A stretch of 37,185 nucleotides of DNA from Flavobacteriales bacterium (GCA_947475275.1 CANJNE010000012.1:1-37185); one strand, 5' to 3'; numbered from the stretch's first letter, positions 9,797-19,897 are shown. Made by a program: numbers and translations. The notes: a model not told the origin generated them from the letters alone.

Positions 9797-10330
9797 ATGG
9801 CAGATAAAGTATTATATGCGATGTATGACGACGACGAGGTACTAAAGGATGGTGCTAAGAAGTTGGTTTCGAAAGGTGTGAAAATTAATGAAGTGTTTTC
9901 TCCGTTTCCTATACACGGAATAGATCCTATTATCGGTGTTAAAAACACAAGACTAGGAATTATGGCCTTCATTTATGGTCTTACAGGTACAATGTTGGCT
10001 ACCATAGGTATGCGTTACTTTATGATAGTTGATTGGCCTATGAATATCGGAGGTAAGCCTAATTTTTCTTATTTGGAAAATATGCTGTCATTCATTCCGA
10101 TTACCTTTGAATTTACGGTACTTTGTGCTGCGCATGGTATGGCAATAACTTATTTATTAAGAAATAAGACTTTACCCGGAATTCCTGCTCAAAACCCTGA
10201 TCCAAGAACTACTGACGATAAGTTTGTAATCGAAATTCGTATGTCTGAAAATGATAATTTTTCATCTTCAGACATGGAGAATATGCTAAAAGATACAGGT
10301 TTAATTGAATTGGACCAAAAAGATATTTAA
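9797..10330 (+). CDS. actD: Alternative Complex III subunit D (DUF3341)
   Basis: 'VFSPFPIHGIDPIIGVKNTRLGIMAFIYGLTG...DWPMNIGGKPNFSYLENMLSFIPITFEFTVLCAAHGM' is characteristic of DUF3341/ActD. Confidence 0.95.
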   Translation: MADKVLYAMYDDDEVLKDGAKKLVSKGVKINEVFSPFPIHGIDPIIGVKNTRLGIMAFIYGLTGTMLATIGMRYFMIVDWPMNIGGKPNFSYLENMLSFIPITFEFTVLCAAHGMAITYLLRNKTLPGIPAQNPDPRTTDDKFVIEIRMSENDNFSSSDMENMLKDTGLIELDQKDI

Positions 10331-10376
10331 TTAGAATAATTACGACTTTGGCTATTGCCAATAAAAGATAAGTCAA

Positions 10377-11150
10377 ATGAAAATGAATAAAAAGGCATTA
10401 ACAAAATTAGCGACACTTTTTGTAGGTGTGTTTATTCTGGGATCATGCTCTACAGACCCAACAAGTCCAGGATATGAATACATGCCAGATATGTACAGAT
10501 CACCTGCCATCGAACCATATGTTGATTATGGTGAAATTAGAGGAAGAATCAATGAAGATGTAAAAACAAAGATGTCTGCTTTGACACCTCCTTCATTTGC
10601 TATTCCTTATTATGGAAAGGATTCAGCTTACGTGCAAATGATGTTGCCGTACAGAAGAATGCCTGACTCAACTTATGCTAATGTTGCTGCATTTTACGGT
10701 TGGAATATCAGTAAGTTGAACGAATATGAGATGGCAAAGGCAGATGTGAATCCAATAAAATTAACCGCTGATAATTCTGAAGCAACCTTAAAAAAGGGTA
10801 AGGAATTGTTTACTGCAATGTGTCAACACTGTCATGGAGAAAAAGGAGACGGAAAAGGACCGATGGTTGTAAGTGGAGCATATCAAGGATCAGGAATACC
10901 TAATTACAGTACATTACAGATTGCGGAGGGTCAAATGTTCTATTCTATTTATTATGGAAAGAATAAAATGGGCGCACATTCCTCTCAGTTAAACAAAGAA
11001 GAAATTTGGACTTTGGTGCACTACATTAAACGATTCCAAGATAAAAATTATGGCAAGTTTGATAAAGACGGAAAATCTTTATCCATTCCAGCATCTGGAT
11101 CAACACCCGATAGTTTAATGACCAATTCTGCTGCAAAAGTAGGAATGTAA
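10377..11150 (+). CDS. actE: Alternative Complex III subunit E, monoheme cytochrome c lipoprotein
   Basis: Lipobox 'FILGSCS', one CXXCH (CQHCHGEKGDGKGP), and operon position. Confidence 0.94.
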   Translation: MKMNKKALTKLATLFVGVFILGSCSTDPTSPGYEYMPDMYRSPAIEPYVDYGEIRGRINEDVKTKMSALTPPSFAIPYYGKDSAYVQMMLPYRRMPDSTYANVAAFYGWNISKLNEYEMAKADVNPIKLTADNSEATLKKGKELFTAMCQHCHGEKGDGKGPMVVSGAYQGSGIPNYSTLQIAEGQMFYSIYYGKNKMGAHSSQLNKEEIWTLVHYIKRFQDKNYGKFDKDGKSLSIPASGSTPDSLMTNSAAKVGM

Positions 11151-11181
11151 TAATATTTAGAATTATATCAAGAATTAGAAA

Positions 11182-12384
11182 ATGGAATTCTCAGTATCAA
11201 ATAAAGCAAAAACACTAACAATAGTTCTTATAGCAATTGGTGTTTTATTTACATCTATTGGAGTCGCAATGGCTGTTGGACATGATCATTTTAAGACACG
11301 GTTTTTAGCTAGTGGTTTAATTAATGGATTTTTCTTCATGGCATTGGGCCTGGGGGCCTTGTTTTTCTTGGCATTACAATATGCAACCGAAACAGGGTGG
11401 TATGCCTCTGTGAAACGTGTAATTGAAGCCATTGCTGGAACCTTACCATATGGAATGGGATTTCTAGGGGTGGTCCTTCTTGTTATTACTTTCTTGGATG
11501 GTGCGCACATTTATTCTTGGATGGATCCTGAATCCTACACAGAAGGAAGTCACCATTATGATGAAATCATTGCAGGTAAAAGACCTTATTTGAATGAAGT
11601 GTTTTTCTGGATTAGAACGGTTGTATATTTTGTAACTTATTTCTTATTCTTGAGAGGTTTTAGAAAGAGATCTTTACTCGAGGATGCAGTTGGAGGTACA
11701 GAATTGCATTTTAAAAACTACAAAAGAGGTGCTTTGTTTTTAGTGTTTTTTGCTGTTTTCAGTTCGACATCTGCATGGGATTGGTTGATGTCAATTGATG
11801 TTCACTGGTACTCAACTTTGTTTGGCTGGTATACTTTTGCAGGTATGTGGTGCTCAGCAATGGTTGTCCTAATTTTAGTTACTCTTTATCTTAAGTCATT
11901 AGGTTATTTGCCAAAGGTTAATGATAGTCACATACACGATATCGGAAAGTGGATTTTCGCGACGTCATTTTTATGGTCTTACTTGTGGTTCTCTCAGTTT
12001 ATGTTGATTTGGTTTGCTAATATTGGTGAAGAGGTCGTTTATTACATGAATAGAATTGAAAACTATAAACTTTTATATTTCTCAATGTTCTTTATAAATT
12101 TTGCTTTCCCGATGTTAATATTAATGTCGAGAGACGCGAAGAGGAACGTTAGAATATTAACTTTTGTTGGACTTGTAATTCTAGTGGGTCACTGGTTAGA
12201 TGTGTTTATCATGGTAAGCGGCGGATCAATGGGGCCAAATGGTTCAGTTGGATTTATGGAAATTGGAATGGCTCTAATGATGGCTGGTATTTTCATTCGA
12301 TTAATACTCAATAATTTATCAAAGGCACCACTGACCCCAGTTAACCATCCGTTTTTGGACGAAAGTGTGCACCACGAAATTTAA
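11182..12384 (+). CDS. actF: Alternative Complex III subunit F, multi-TM membrane subunit
   Basis: About 10 TM segments with 'SAWDWLMSIDVHWYSTLFGWYTFAGMW'. Operon position matches ActF. Confidence 0.94.
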   Translation: MEFSVSNKAKTLTIVLIAIGVLFTSIGVAMAVGHDHFKTRFLASGLINGFFFMALGLGALFFLALQYATETGWYASVKRVIEAIAGTLPYGMGFLGVVLLVITFLDGAHIYSWMDPESYTEGSHHYDEIIAGKRPYLNEVFFWIRTVVYFVTYFLFLRGFRKRSLLEDAVGGTELHFKNYKRGALFLVFFAVFSSTSAWDWLMSIDVHWYSTLFGWYTFAGMWCSAMVVLILVTLYLKSLGYLPKVNDSHIHDIGKWIFATSFLWSYLWFSQFMLIWFANIGEEVVYYMNRIENYKLLYFSMFFINFAFPMLILMSRDAKRNVRILTFVGLVILVGHWLDVFIMVSGGSMGPNGSVGFMEIGMALMMAGIFIRLILNNLSKAPLTPVNHPFLDESVHHEI

Positions 12385-12414
12385 TTTTAATTATAGCAAC
12401 ATAAAAATAAAGCG

Positions 12415-13746
12415 ATGATTACAAAATTGATTATACTACTAATAATTGTTCTTGGAGTAATTGCAATTGCCCAATTAATGAGGGTATATGAGCTTTCTTC
12501 AAAACTAAGAAAGACAGGTGAACAGGATATCAGTGATAGAGATAACAACCTAAATGGTCGGATGATGTTCATTTTTGTCCTTTTACTATATGTTTTTGTT
12601 ATTTGGTTAATGATGAAATATGGCTGGACAGGAAGAGGAGAAGCTGCATCTACCATTGGTAAAGAAACTGATTGGTTATTGAATTTAAATTTCATTATCA
12701 TTTTCGCCGTCTTCTTCTTGACAAATACTTTGTTGTTTTACTTTACATATAAGTATGTGCGTAAAGCTGGTGTGAAAGCATATTACTTTCCGCACAATAA
12801 TAAGCTGGAAATGATTTGGACCGTTGTTCCTGCATGTGTTTTGGCAGTAATTATTATTCTCGGTTTGAAAAAATGGAACGAGGCAACAAGTGAAAGTGGT
12901 AAAGAAGCTATCCGTGTTGAATTGTTTTCTAAGCAATTTGATTGGACGGCACGTTATGCCGGTACTGATAATAAGTTGGGTCGTTTTGATTATAAATTGA
13001 CTACTGATAAAAATGAATTGGGAATTATGACTTCTCAATCGATTCAGTCAGCAATTGATAATATGGAAGGTGGTGTGACTGGATTAGATTCAATTTCATT
13101 TAAATTGAATGATGAAAATCTAGTTTTTTCAGCAATAGATCAACAAAAATTAGAAACAGATTTATCTAGAAAAACAAGATTATTACGCTTGCTTTATCAG
13201 ATGAAAGAACATCATGATAAAAAGTTAGATAAGGATGCAGCAGACGATATTATTCAAAAAGACACATTGTTTTTGTGCAAAGGAAGAGAATATGAGTTCA
13301 ATTTTAGAGCTAAAGACGTTATTCACTCAGCTTACTTCCCACATTTTAGAGCTCAAGTAAATACCGTTCCAGGATTGACAACGCGTTTTAAATTTACTCC
13401 CGATATAAGTACGGATGAAATGCGTGTGAAGAAAAATGATGACAAATTCAATTACATTTTAATGTGTAACAAAATTTGTGGTGGTGCACACTATAAAATG
13501 AAAATGTTTGTTGTTGTTCTGGAAGAAGATGAGTACAACAGGTGGTTAAAATCTAAAGAAAACAGCACATTTGATAAGATTTTTAATGCTGCTCCTGCAC
13601 CTGCGGCAGAAGATGCTTCCGCTGATGCAGCTGAGAATGATACTCAAACACCGGCTGGTGGCGAAGAAAAGAAAGATACAACAATGGTGGAACCTAAAAC
13701 AGCTTTTTTAGGTAGGAAATCATTAATAATAAACAAAGTAGGTTAA
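12415..13746 (+). CDS. coxB: Cytochrome c oxidase subunit II
   Basis: 'NNKLEMIWTVVPACVLAVIIILGLKKW', 'DVIHSAYFPHFRAQVNTVPGLTTRFKF', and CuA ligands 'CNKICGGAHYKMKM'. No CXXCH. Confidence 0.95.
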   Translation: MITKLIILLIIVLGVIAIAQLMRVYELSSKLRKTGEQDISDRDNNLNGRMMFIFVLLLYVFVIWLMMKYGWTGRGEAASTIGKETDWLLNLNFIIIFAVFFLTNTLLFYFTYKYVRKAGVKAYYFPHNNKLEMIWTVVPACVLAVIIILGLKKWNEATSESGKEAIRVELFSKQFDWTARYAGTDNKLGRFDYKLTTDKNELGIMTSQSIQSAIDNMEGGVTGLDSISFKLNDENLVFSAIDQQKLETDLSRKTRLLRLLYQMKEHHDKKLDKDAADDIIQKDTLFLCKGREYEFNFRAKDVIHSAYFPHFRAQVNTVPGLTTRFKFTPDISTDEMRVKKNDDKFNYILMCNKICGGAHYKMKMFVVVLEEDEYNRWLKSKENSTFDKIFNAAPAPAAEDASADAAENDTQTPAGGEEKKDTTMVEPKTAFLGRKSLIINKVG

Positions 13747-13778
13747 TTTAATTTTTTTAACTTTTAAAAACGAAAAAA

Positions 13779-15653
13779 ATGGCGGCTATTACGCACGATT
13801 CTCACGGACATCATGATTCACATGCACACCATGATCACGATCATGGGCATCATGAAGAAAGTTTTGTTTCGAAATATATATTCAGTCATGACCATAAAAT
13901 GATTGGTAAGCAGTTCTTAATTACTGCTGTATTTATGGGTGTGCTTGCAATGTTATTGTCAATTCTTTTTAGAATTCAGTTGGCATGGCCAGGTGAAAGT
14001 TCTGATTTCTTACATTTTTTCTTAGGTGATGATTGGGCGCCGAAAGGTGTGTTGAAAGAGGATATGTATTTGGGATTGGTTACAATTCATGGAACCATAA
14101 TGGTATTCTTCCTTTTAACAGGTGGTTTATCAGGTACTTTTTCCAATATATTGATTCCGTTGCAGTTAGGAGCAAGAGATATGGCCAGTGGATTCTTAAA
14201 CATGCTTTCCTATTGGTTTTTCTTCTTGTCTTCATTAATAATGTTCTTATCATTATTTGTGCATGATGGAGCAATTTTCGGTATTCAAATTACTGATGCA
14301 AATGTAGGAGATAGTGGACCTGCAATGGCGGGATGGACTATTTATCCTCCGCTTTCTGCGCTTCCTCAGGCTGTAAGTGGTTCCGGTTTAGGTATGACGA
14401 TGTGGTTGTTCTCTATGGCAATTTTCATCGCAGGGTCGCTTATTGGTTCTTTGAATTATATTGTAACGGTTCTGAACCTCAGAACAAAGGGGATGACAAT
14501 GACGAGAATGCCTTTGACAATTTGGGCTTTCTTCGTAACGGCTATTCTCGGTGTTCTTTCATTCCCTGTTCTTTTTTCAGCTGCACTGCTTTTGATAATG
14601 GATAGATTAGCAGGCACAAGTTTCTATTTATCAGATATTATCGTTAATGGTGAAATGCTTACCAACCACGGAGGTTCACCTTTATTGTTCCAGCACTTAT
14701 TCTGGTTCCTGGGTCACCCTGAGGTGTATATCGTGCTTTTACCAGCTCTTGGTTTATCGTCAGAAATTATTGCGACAAATTCTAGAAAACCAATTTTTGG
14801 ATACCGCGCGATGATTGGTTCTATCTTGGCTATTGGTTTCCTTTCTTTCATTGTATGGGGTCACCATATGTTTATTACAGGAATGAATCCATTCCTAGGT
14901 AGTGTATTTGTATTTACAACATTGTTGATCGCTATACCTTCAGCGGTGAAAGTATTTAATTATATCACGACTTTGTGGCGAGGATCTTTAGTTCTTACTC
15001 CTGCAATGTTGTTTGCGATTGGTTTAGTTTCTACATTTATTACAGGTGGTGTTACTGGAATAATCTTAGCAGATAGTGCTTTGGATATTGCAATTCACGA
15101 CACCTATTTCGTTGTTGCCCACTTCCATATTGTTATGGGTATGTCAGCAGTATTTGGGATGTTTGCAGGTGTTTACCATTGGTTCCCTAAAATGTATGGA
15201 AGGATGATGAATACACGTTTGGGTTATGCGCACTTCTGGGTTACAATAATTGGTGCTTATGGGGTTTTCTTCCCAATGCACTTTGTCGGAATCGCTGGTG
15301 CTCCAAGACGTTATTATGATTATTCGGTTTTTGGTCAGTTTGATACAGATTCTTATAATATGATCATGGATTTGAATGTTATCGTAACTGTATTCGCAAT
15401 TTTCGCTGCTTTAGGTCAGCTTATTTTCTTATTCAATTTCTTCTATAGTATATATAGAGGACCGAAAGCTGTGCAGAATCCATGGAAATCTAATACTTTA
15501 GAATGGACTACCCCTGTTGAACATATTCATGGCAACTGGCCTGGTGAATTACCAACGGTACACAGATGGCCTTATGATTATTCTAAGCCTGGAGCTGAAG
15601 AGGATTTCATTCCACAGAATGTTCCATTGGCTGAGGGAGAAGAGGAGCACTAG
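13779..15653 (+). CDS. ctaD: Cytochrome c oxidase subunit I (A1-type) with a His-rich N-terminus
   Basis: 'WFLGHPEVYIVLLPALGLSSEIIATNSRKPIFGYRAMIGSILAIGFLSFIVWGHHMFITGM', 'ALDIAIHDTYFVVAHFHIVM'. Confidence 0.97.
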   Translation: MAAITHDSHGHHDSHAHHDHDHGHHEESFVSKYIFSHDHKMIGKQFLITAVFMGVLAMLLSILFRIQLAWPGESSDFLHFFLGDDWAPKGVLKEDMYLGLVTIHGTIMVFFLLTGGLSGTFSNILIPLQLGARDMASGFLNMLSYWFFFLSSLIMFLSLFVHDGAIFGIQITDANVGDSGPAMAGWTIYPPLSALPQAVSGSGLGMTMWLFSMAIFIAGSLIGSLNYIVTVLNLRTKGMTMTRMPLTIWAFFVTAILGVLSFPVLFSAALLLIMDRLAGTSFYLSDIIVNGEMLTNHGGSPLLFQHLFWFLGHPEVYIVLLPALGLSSEIIATNSRKPIFGYRAMIGSILAIGFLSFIVWGHHMFITGMNPFLGSVFVFTTLLIAIPSAVKVFNYITTLWRGSLVLTPAMLFAIGLVSTFITGGVTGIILADSALDIAIHDTYFVVAHFHIVMGMSAVFGMFAGVYHWFPKMYGRMMNTRLGYAHFWVTIIGAYGVFFPMHFVGIAGAPRRYYDYSVFGQFDTDSYNMIMDLNVIVTVFAIFAALGQLIFLFNFFYSIYRGPKAVQNPWKSNTLEWTTPVEHIHGNWPGELPTVHRWPYDYSKPGAEEDFIPQNVPLAEGEEEH

Positions 15654-15672
15654 GATTAATTAAGATTTTGAG

Positions 15673-15712
15673 AAGCCTTCCGTCTAATATGATGGAAGGC
15701 TTTTGTATTTTT
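15673..15712 (+). terminator. Intrinsic terminator of the act-cox operon
   Basis: Perfect 9-bp stem AAGCCTTCC (15673-15681) / GGAAGGCTT (15694-15702), followed by the T-rich tract TTGTATTTTT. Confidence 0.85.
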
Positions 15713-15713
15713 G
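15706..15713 (+). promoter_or_regulatory. Candidate -7 element (TATTTTTG) for ruvB, embedded in the terminator T-tract
   Basis: Exact TAnnTTTG match ending 10 nt before the TTG start codon of ruvB. Confidence 0.4.
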
Positions 15714-15723
15714 CTAAAACGAT

Positions 15724-16752
15724 TTGGGTTTGGAAGATTCATTTGACTATAGAGAGGAAGCTGAAAATAACGGTGAACAAGAATATGATAAGGTCTTACG
15801 CCCCAAAACGTTGTCAGACTTCTCCGGTCAACCACATGTTGTGGAAAATCTGGAAATTTTTGTCAAAGCAGCAACCCTTAGAGGTGAACCCTTAGATCAC
15901 GTTTTGCTTCACGGACCGCCTGGTTTAGGAAAAACCACTTTGGCTAATATTATTGCTAATGAGCTAGGTGTTGGTTTTAAAGTTACCAGCGGACCTGTAT
16001 TGGATAAGCCAGGTGATCTGGCTGGCTTGTTAACAAATTTAAATCAAGGAGATGTTTTATTCATTGATGAGATTCATCGTTTAAGTCCGGTTGTAGAGGA
16101 ATATCTTTATTCAGCAATGGAGGACTATTGCATTGATATTTTGATTGATTCCGGTCCTAATGCCAGAAGTGTTCAAATTACTTTAAATCCTTTTACATTA
16201 ATTGGTGCCACAACACGTTCAGGTTTACTTACTTCTCCGTTAAGGGCTAGGTTTGGCATCAATTCGCGATTGGAATATTACGATGCCAAAACATTGACTA
16301 CAATAGTAGAGAGGTCGTCCAGTTTATTGAATATACCGATTAGCGAAGAAGCAGCATTTCAAATTGCTAGCAGAAGTCGGGGAACACCTAGAATTGCAAA
16401 TGCATTATTGAGAAGGGTTAGAGATTTTGCTCAAATCAAAGGAACAGGAAGAATTGACAATGCAATAACAGAAATTGCTTTGAAGGCTTTAAATGTCGAT
16501 GAAAATGGTTTGGATGAAATGGATATCCGAATTCTTAAAGCCATTATTGACAAGTTTAATGGTGGGCCTGTTGGACTTACTACAATTGCAACAGCAATTG
16601 GCGAAAATGCCGGTACCTTGGAAGAGGTTTACGAACCTTTTTTAATTCAAGAAGGTTTTTTAATGCGCACAACTCGTGGCCGCAAGGTTACGGAAAAGGC
16701 TTTTAAGCACTTTGGAAAGGAAGGCGGTTGGTTTCAAGGTGGTTTGTTTTAA
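15724..16752 (+). CDS. ruvB: Holliday junction branch migration ATPase RuvB
   Basis: '[58 protein letters not shown]', '[21 protein letters not shown]', '[19 protein letters not shown]'. TTG start at 15724 (or 15730). An in-frame TAA lies at 15715-15717 and no ATG precedes the conserved domain. Confidence 0.97.
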   Translation: MGLEDSFDYREEAENNGEQEYDKVLRPKTLSDFSGQPHVVENLEIFVKAATLRGEPLDHVLLHGPPGLGKTTLANIIANELGVGFKVTSGPVLDKPGDLAGLLTNLNQGDVLFIDEIHRLSPVVEEYLYSAMEDYCIDILIDSGPNARSVQITLNPFTLIGATTRSGLLTSPLRARFGINSRLEYYDAKTLTTIVERSSSLLNIPISEEAAFQIASRSRGTPRIANALLRRVRDFAQIKGTGRIDNAITEIALKALNVDENGLDEMDIRILKAIIDKFNGGPVGLTTIATAIGENAGTLEEVYEPFLIQEGFLMRTTRGRKVTEKAFKHFGKEGGWFQGGLF

Positions 16753-16755
16753 AAA

Positions 16756-17688
16756 GTGGCAAGTAAAGAGTATTATACACGTTTGATTAAGGATAAGGCT
16801 ATTGAACTTGGATTCCTTTATTGTGGAATTTCTAAATCCGAATTCCTTGAAGAAGAAGCACCAAAATTAGAGGAATGGCTCAAAAAAGGACATCATGGAA
16901 AAATGATGTATATGGAAAATCATTTCGACAAAAGGCTGAATCCAACATTGCTAGTTGATAATGCTAAATCTGTTATTTCCCTGCTTTACAATTACTATCC
17001 GGAAGAATCTCTTGAGAATGACAAGGATGCTCCGAAAATTTCAAAATATGCTTATGGTGAAGATTATCATATTGTGTTAAAAGATAAGTTGAAGTTGTTT
17101 CTAAAAGATTTGCAGAATGAAATAGGACAAATTACAGGACGTGTATTTGTAGATTCGGCTCCTGTTATGGAAAAGGCTTGGGCGAAACGGTCCGGAGCCG
17201 GTTGGATAGGAAAACATACGAACTTGATCAATCCTAAGATGGGTTCTTTTTTCTTTCTTGCGGAAATGGTAATAGATATGGAATTGGACTACGATGGACC
17301 AATTAAAGATTTTTGTGGCACTTGTACAAGATGCATTGATGCTTGTCCAACAGAAGCAATTGTTGCACCTTATGTTTTGGATGGATCTAAATGTATCAGT
17401 TATCTTACTATAGAATTGAAGGACCAATTATTACCTTCAGAATTCAAAGGAAAGATGGACAATTGGGCTTTTGGTTGTGACGTCTGTCAAGATGTTTGCC
17501 CTTGGAATCGCTTTTCTAAAAAGCATAATGAACCTAGGTTCTTGCCCAATGAATCCTTAATGAAAATGTCAAAGAATGATTGGCAGGATCTCACAGAAGA
17601 AGTCTTCAATAACCTATTTAAAATCAGCCCGGTTAAAAGAACAAAAGTTAGTGGTCTAAAACGGAATTTGGAATTTCTCAATCCCTAA
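16756..17688 (+). CDS. queG: Epoxyqueuosine reductase
   Basis: '[29 protein letters not shown]', '[16 protein letters not shown]', '[13 protein letters not shown]'. GTG start 3 nt after the ruvB stop. Confidence 0.95.
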   Translation: MASKEYYTRLIKDKAIELGFLYCGISKSEFLEEEAPKLEEWLKKGHHGKMMYMENHFDKRLNPTLLVDNAKSVISLLYNYYPEESLENDKDAPKISKYAYGEDYHIVLKDKLKLFLKDLQNEIGQITGRVFVDSAPVMEKAWAKRSGAGWIGKHTNLINPKMGSFFFLAEMVIDMELDYDGPIKDFCGTCTRCIDACPTEAIVAPYVLDGSKCISYLTIELKDQLLPSEFKGKMDNWAFGCDVCQDVCPWNRFSKKHNEPRFLPNESLMKMSKNDWQDLTEEVFNNLFKISPVKRTKVSGLKRNLEFLNP

Positions 17689-17716
17689 CAAATAAAAAAG
17701 GGAGCACAGGGCTCCC
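17689..17716 (-). terminator. Intrinsic terminator for the minus-strand DUF4412 gene
   Basis: Stem GGGAGC (17700-17705) / GCTCCC (17711-17716). On the minus strand the hairpin is followed by TTTTTTATTT. Confidence 0.75.
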
Positions 17717-17738
17717 AAGTTATTAAGTTTTTTAAGGA

Positions 17739-18419
17739 TTATTTTCCTCCACCCATCATTTTAAGATCATCCATAGTCATTACGGTATATCCTTCTGGAA
17801 TGCTTATTTCGAATAAGGATTTTGACGATTTCTTATCCAAAGAGGTTTCGACTTTAGTAACAGTTAATGTCATCTTTAATCCTCCATTATTCATGTCATA
17901 TTGCATTGCCATTCCTGGAATTTGTTCATTCAAATAGTTTTGGCCTTTTTTAGACATCGTAATTTCTTCTGTGTACCAGAAAACATTTTCATTGCCTTCC
18001 TCATCTGTAAGAATTGCTTTTTTACAAGTGTATCCTTCAATAACTTTGGTTTCGTCTGAGAATGTGACATCGTATTTCGGCATACCCTCAGCATTGCTTT
18101 TTTCAGTTTCGGCGATAGTGGTTTGAACCGCATTTTTACCCATCATACCACTCATTAAGACCAAAACATCTCCTGAGTTTTCATTAGTGATCGAAGTAAT
18201 GTTCATCATCGCTCCCATACTCATTTCTACGCGGGTAGCCTTTTCTTTGAAATACATTTCCATTTTTGAACCTTGCATCATAGAAACAGCCATTGCCATG
18301 TCTGGATCGTCTGAAGAAATATCCATTTTATAAGAAATGTGACCATTAGTTACTTGAGCTAGAATTGAAGCATTAACTAGCGAACTGATAACTAAGAATA
18401 AACCAATAATTTTTTTCAT
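17739..18419 (-). CDS. DUF4412-like secreted protein, methionine-rich
   Basis: Signal peptide 'MKKIIGLFLVISSLVNASILAQ'. 'VIEGYTCKKAILTDEEGNENVFWYTEEI' resembles DUF4412 family proteins. Roughly 25 Met in 226 aa. Confidence 0.7.
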   Translation of the reverse strand: MKKIIGLFLVISSLVNASILAQVTNGHISYKMDISSDDPDMAMAVSMMQGSKMEMYFKEKATRVEMSMGAMMNITSITNENSGDVLVLMSGMMGKNAVQTTIAETEKSNAEGMPKYDVTFSDETKVIEGYTCKKAILTDEEGNENVFWYTEEITMSKKGQNYLNEQIPGMAMQYDMNNGGLKMTLTVTKVETSLDKKSSKSLFEISIPEGYTVMTMDDLKMMGGGK

Positions 18420-18458
18420 ATTATATTTTTAAATCTAGGCAATTTACCATAAAAAGGG

Positions 18459-19865
18459 CTATCCACCAAACAACCATCTGAAGATATCATTTCCATTTGC
18501 ATAAAGCAATAAACCCATGAGTAAGAAGAATCCTATATATTGCGCGTATTCTAATACCTTCTGTGGAGCAGGTCTTCGGGTGATAATTTCATACAAAAGA
18601 AAAATTACATGTCCTCCGTCCAATGCTGGGATGGGTAAAATATTCATAAACGCCAAAATGATTGAAATAAAGGCAGTATTTTCCCAGAACCTTTGCCAAT
18701 CCCATTCAGCAGGGAAAAGGTTGCCAATTGTTGCAAAACCACCTAATGATGTTGCACCTTTTTCAGTAAATAAAAATTTCAATTGACCAACATAATCCCC
18801 TAATGTATTTATTCCGCGATCCAATCCACGTCCTATACTTTCTCCAAAACCGTAATAAACTGTTTTAATTTTTGAATGATCCACTATATTAGTGCTGTCT
18901 TGGTTTGTAACGAATCCAATAGTTCCATCTTCTTTAACAGTTGGTTGAAGGGTAATGAGCTTTCCAGAACGATCAACAACTACATTGACTTTTTTCGATT
19001 TGGAATTGTACAATTCACTTTGAATGTGATCATAATAGGTTATCGGATGCGCGTTAATGCTCACAATTTTATCGCCTTTTTTAAGGCCAGCTGCTTCAGC
19101 AGGGCTTTTAACTACAACAGAATCTACTGTCGTTGCAGTACTTCGCATTCCGGCGATAGGTAAAGCACCTTTTTCAAATAGTTCGTAATCAATTTCTTCA
19201 GGAAGGGTAATTGTTTCCTTTTTCCCATCAGTATGTATTACACTTAAAGTTTTTCCGCCTCTCAATAAAACTGATTTATTGATATCGCTTATGTTATAAA
19301 TCTCTTCTCCGTCGATTGCCGTAATGTTGTCACCAGATTGAAGTCCATATTTTTGAAGGTAAGGATGCACAGACACCCCAGCAGTTAAATCAGATGGTTT
19401 AAGCTGTTCTTCACCATAAGCAAACATTACGAGAATATAAATGAAAAAACCGAGGAAAAGATTTACAACAACGCCGCCAATCATTATGATCAATCGTTGC
19501 CATGCTTTTTTGGAACGAAACTCCCAAGGTTGAGCTGGTTGTGCCATTTGCTCTTTATCCATGGATTCATCTATCATTCCTGAAATTTTCACATAACCAC
19601 CCAAAGGAAGCCATCCAAGACCCCATTCTGTATTGTCAGGTTCTTCAGCCCAATCTTTCGGAGTTTCTTTTGAAAACCATGAAAACCGACGTTTTCCGTT
19701 TATTTTTTTTGTCCGTAAAAATGAAAACCAAGGATTAAAAAATAAATAGAATTTTTCTACCCGCGTTTTAAAAAGACGCGCAGGTACATAATGTCCAAAT
19801 TCATGAAGAACAATCAATATTGAAAGTGAAAGAATGAGTTGTGCAGCTTTAATCCAGAAATCCAT
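18459..19865 (-). CDS. rseP: RseP-family site-2 zinc metalloprotease with PDZ domains
   Basis: 'VLHEFGHYVPARLFKTRVEKF' (HEXXH), 'GWLPLGGYVKISGMIDESMD', PDZ-like segments, and 'FMNILPIPALDGGHVIFLLYEIITRR'. Confidence 0.95.
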   Translation of the reverse strand: MDFWIKAAQLILSLSILIVLHEFGHYVPARLFKTRVEKFYLFFNPWFSFLRTKKINGKRRFSWFSKETPKDWAEEPDNTEWGLGWLPLGGYVKISGMIDESMDKEQMAQPAQPWEFRSKKAWQRLIIMIGGVVVNLFLGFFIYILVMFAYGEEQLKPSDLTAGVSVHPYLQKYGLQSGDNITAIDGEEIYNISDINKSVLLRGGKTLSVIHTDGKKETITLPEEIDYELFEKGALPIAGMRSTATTVDSVVVKSPAEAAGLKKGDKIVSINAHPITYYDHIQSELYNSKSKKVNVVVDRSGKLITLQPTVKEDGTIGFVTNQDSTNIVDHSKIKTVYYGFGESIGRGLDRGINTLGDYVGQLKFLFTEKGATSLGGFATIGNLFPAEWDWQRFWENTAFISIILAFMNILPIPALDGGHVIFLLYEIITRRPAPQKVLEYAQYIGFFLLMGLLLYANGNDIFRWLFGG

Positions 19866-19897
19866 TTTTATAAATGTTAAAAAGCAAAGATAATCGT

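Noticed and set aside
12685-13038. 117-aa minus-strand ORF inside coxB
   Set aside because: It is antisense to conserved subunit II sequence and has low-complexity, unconvincing protein content.
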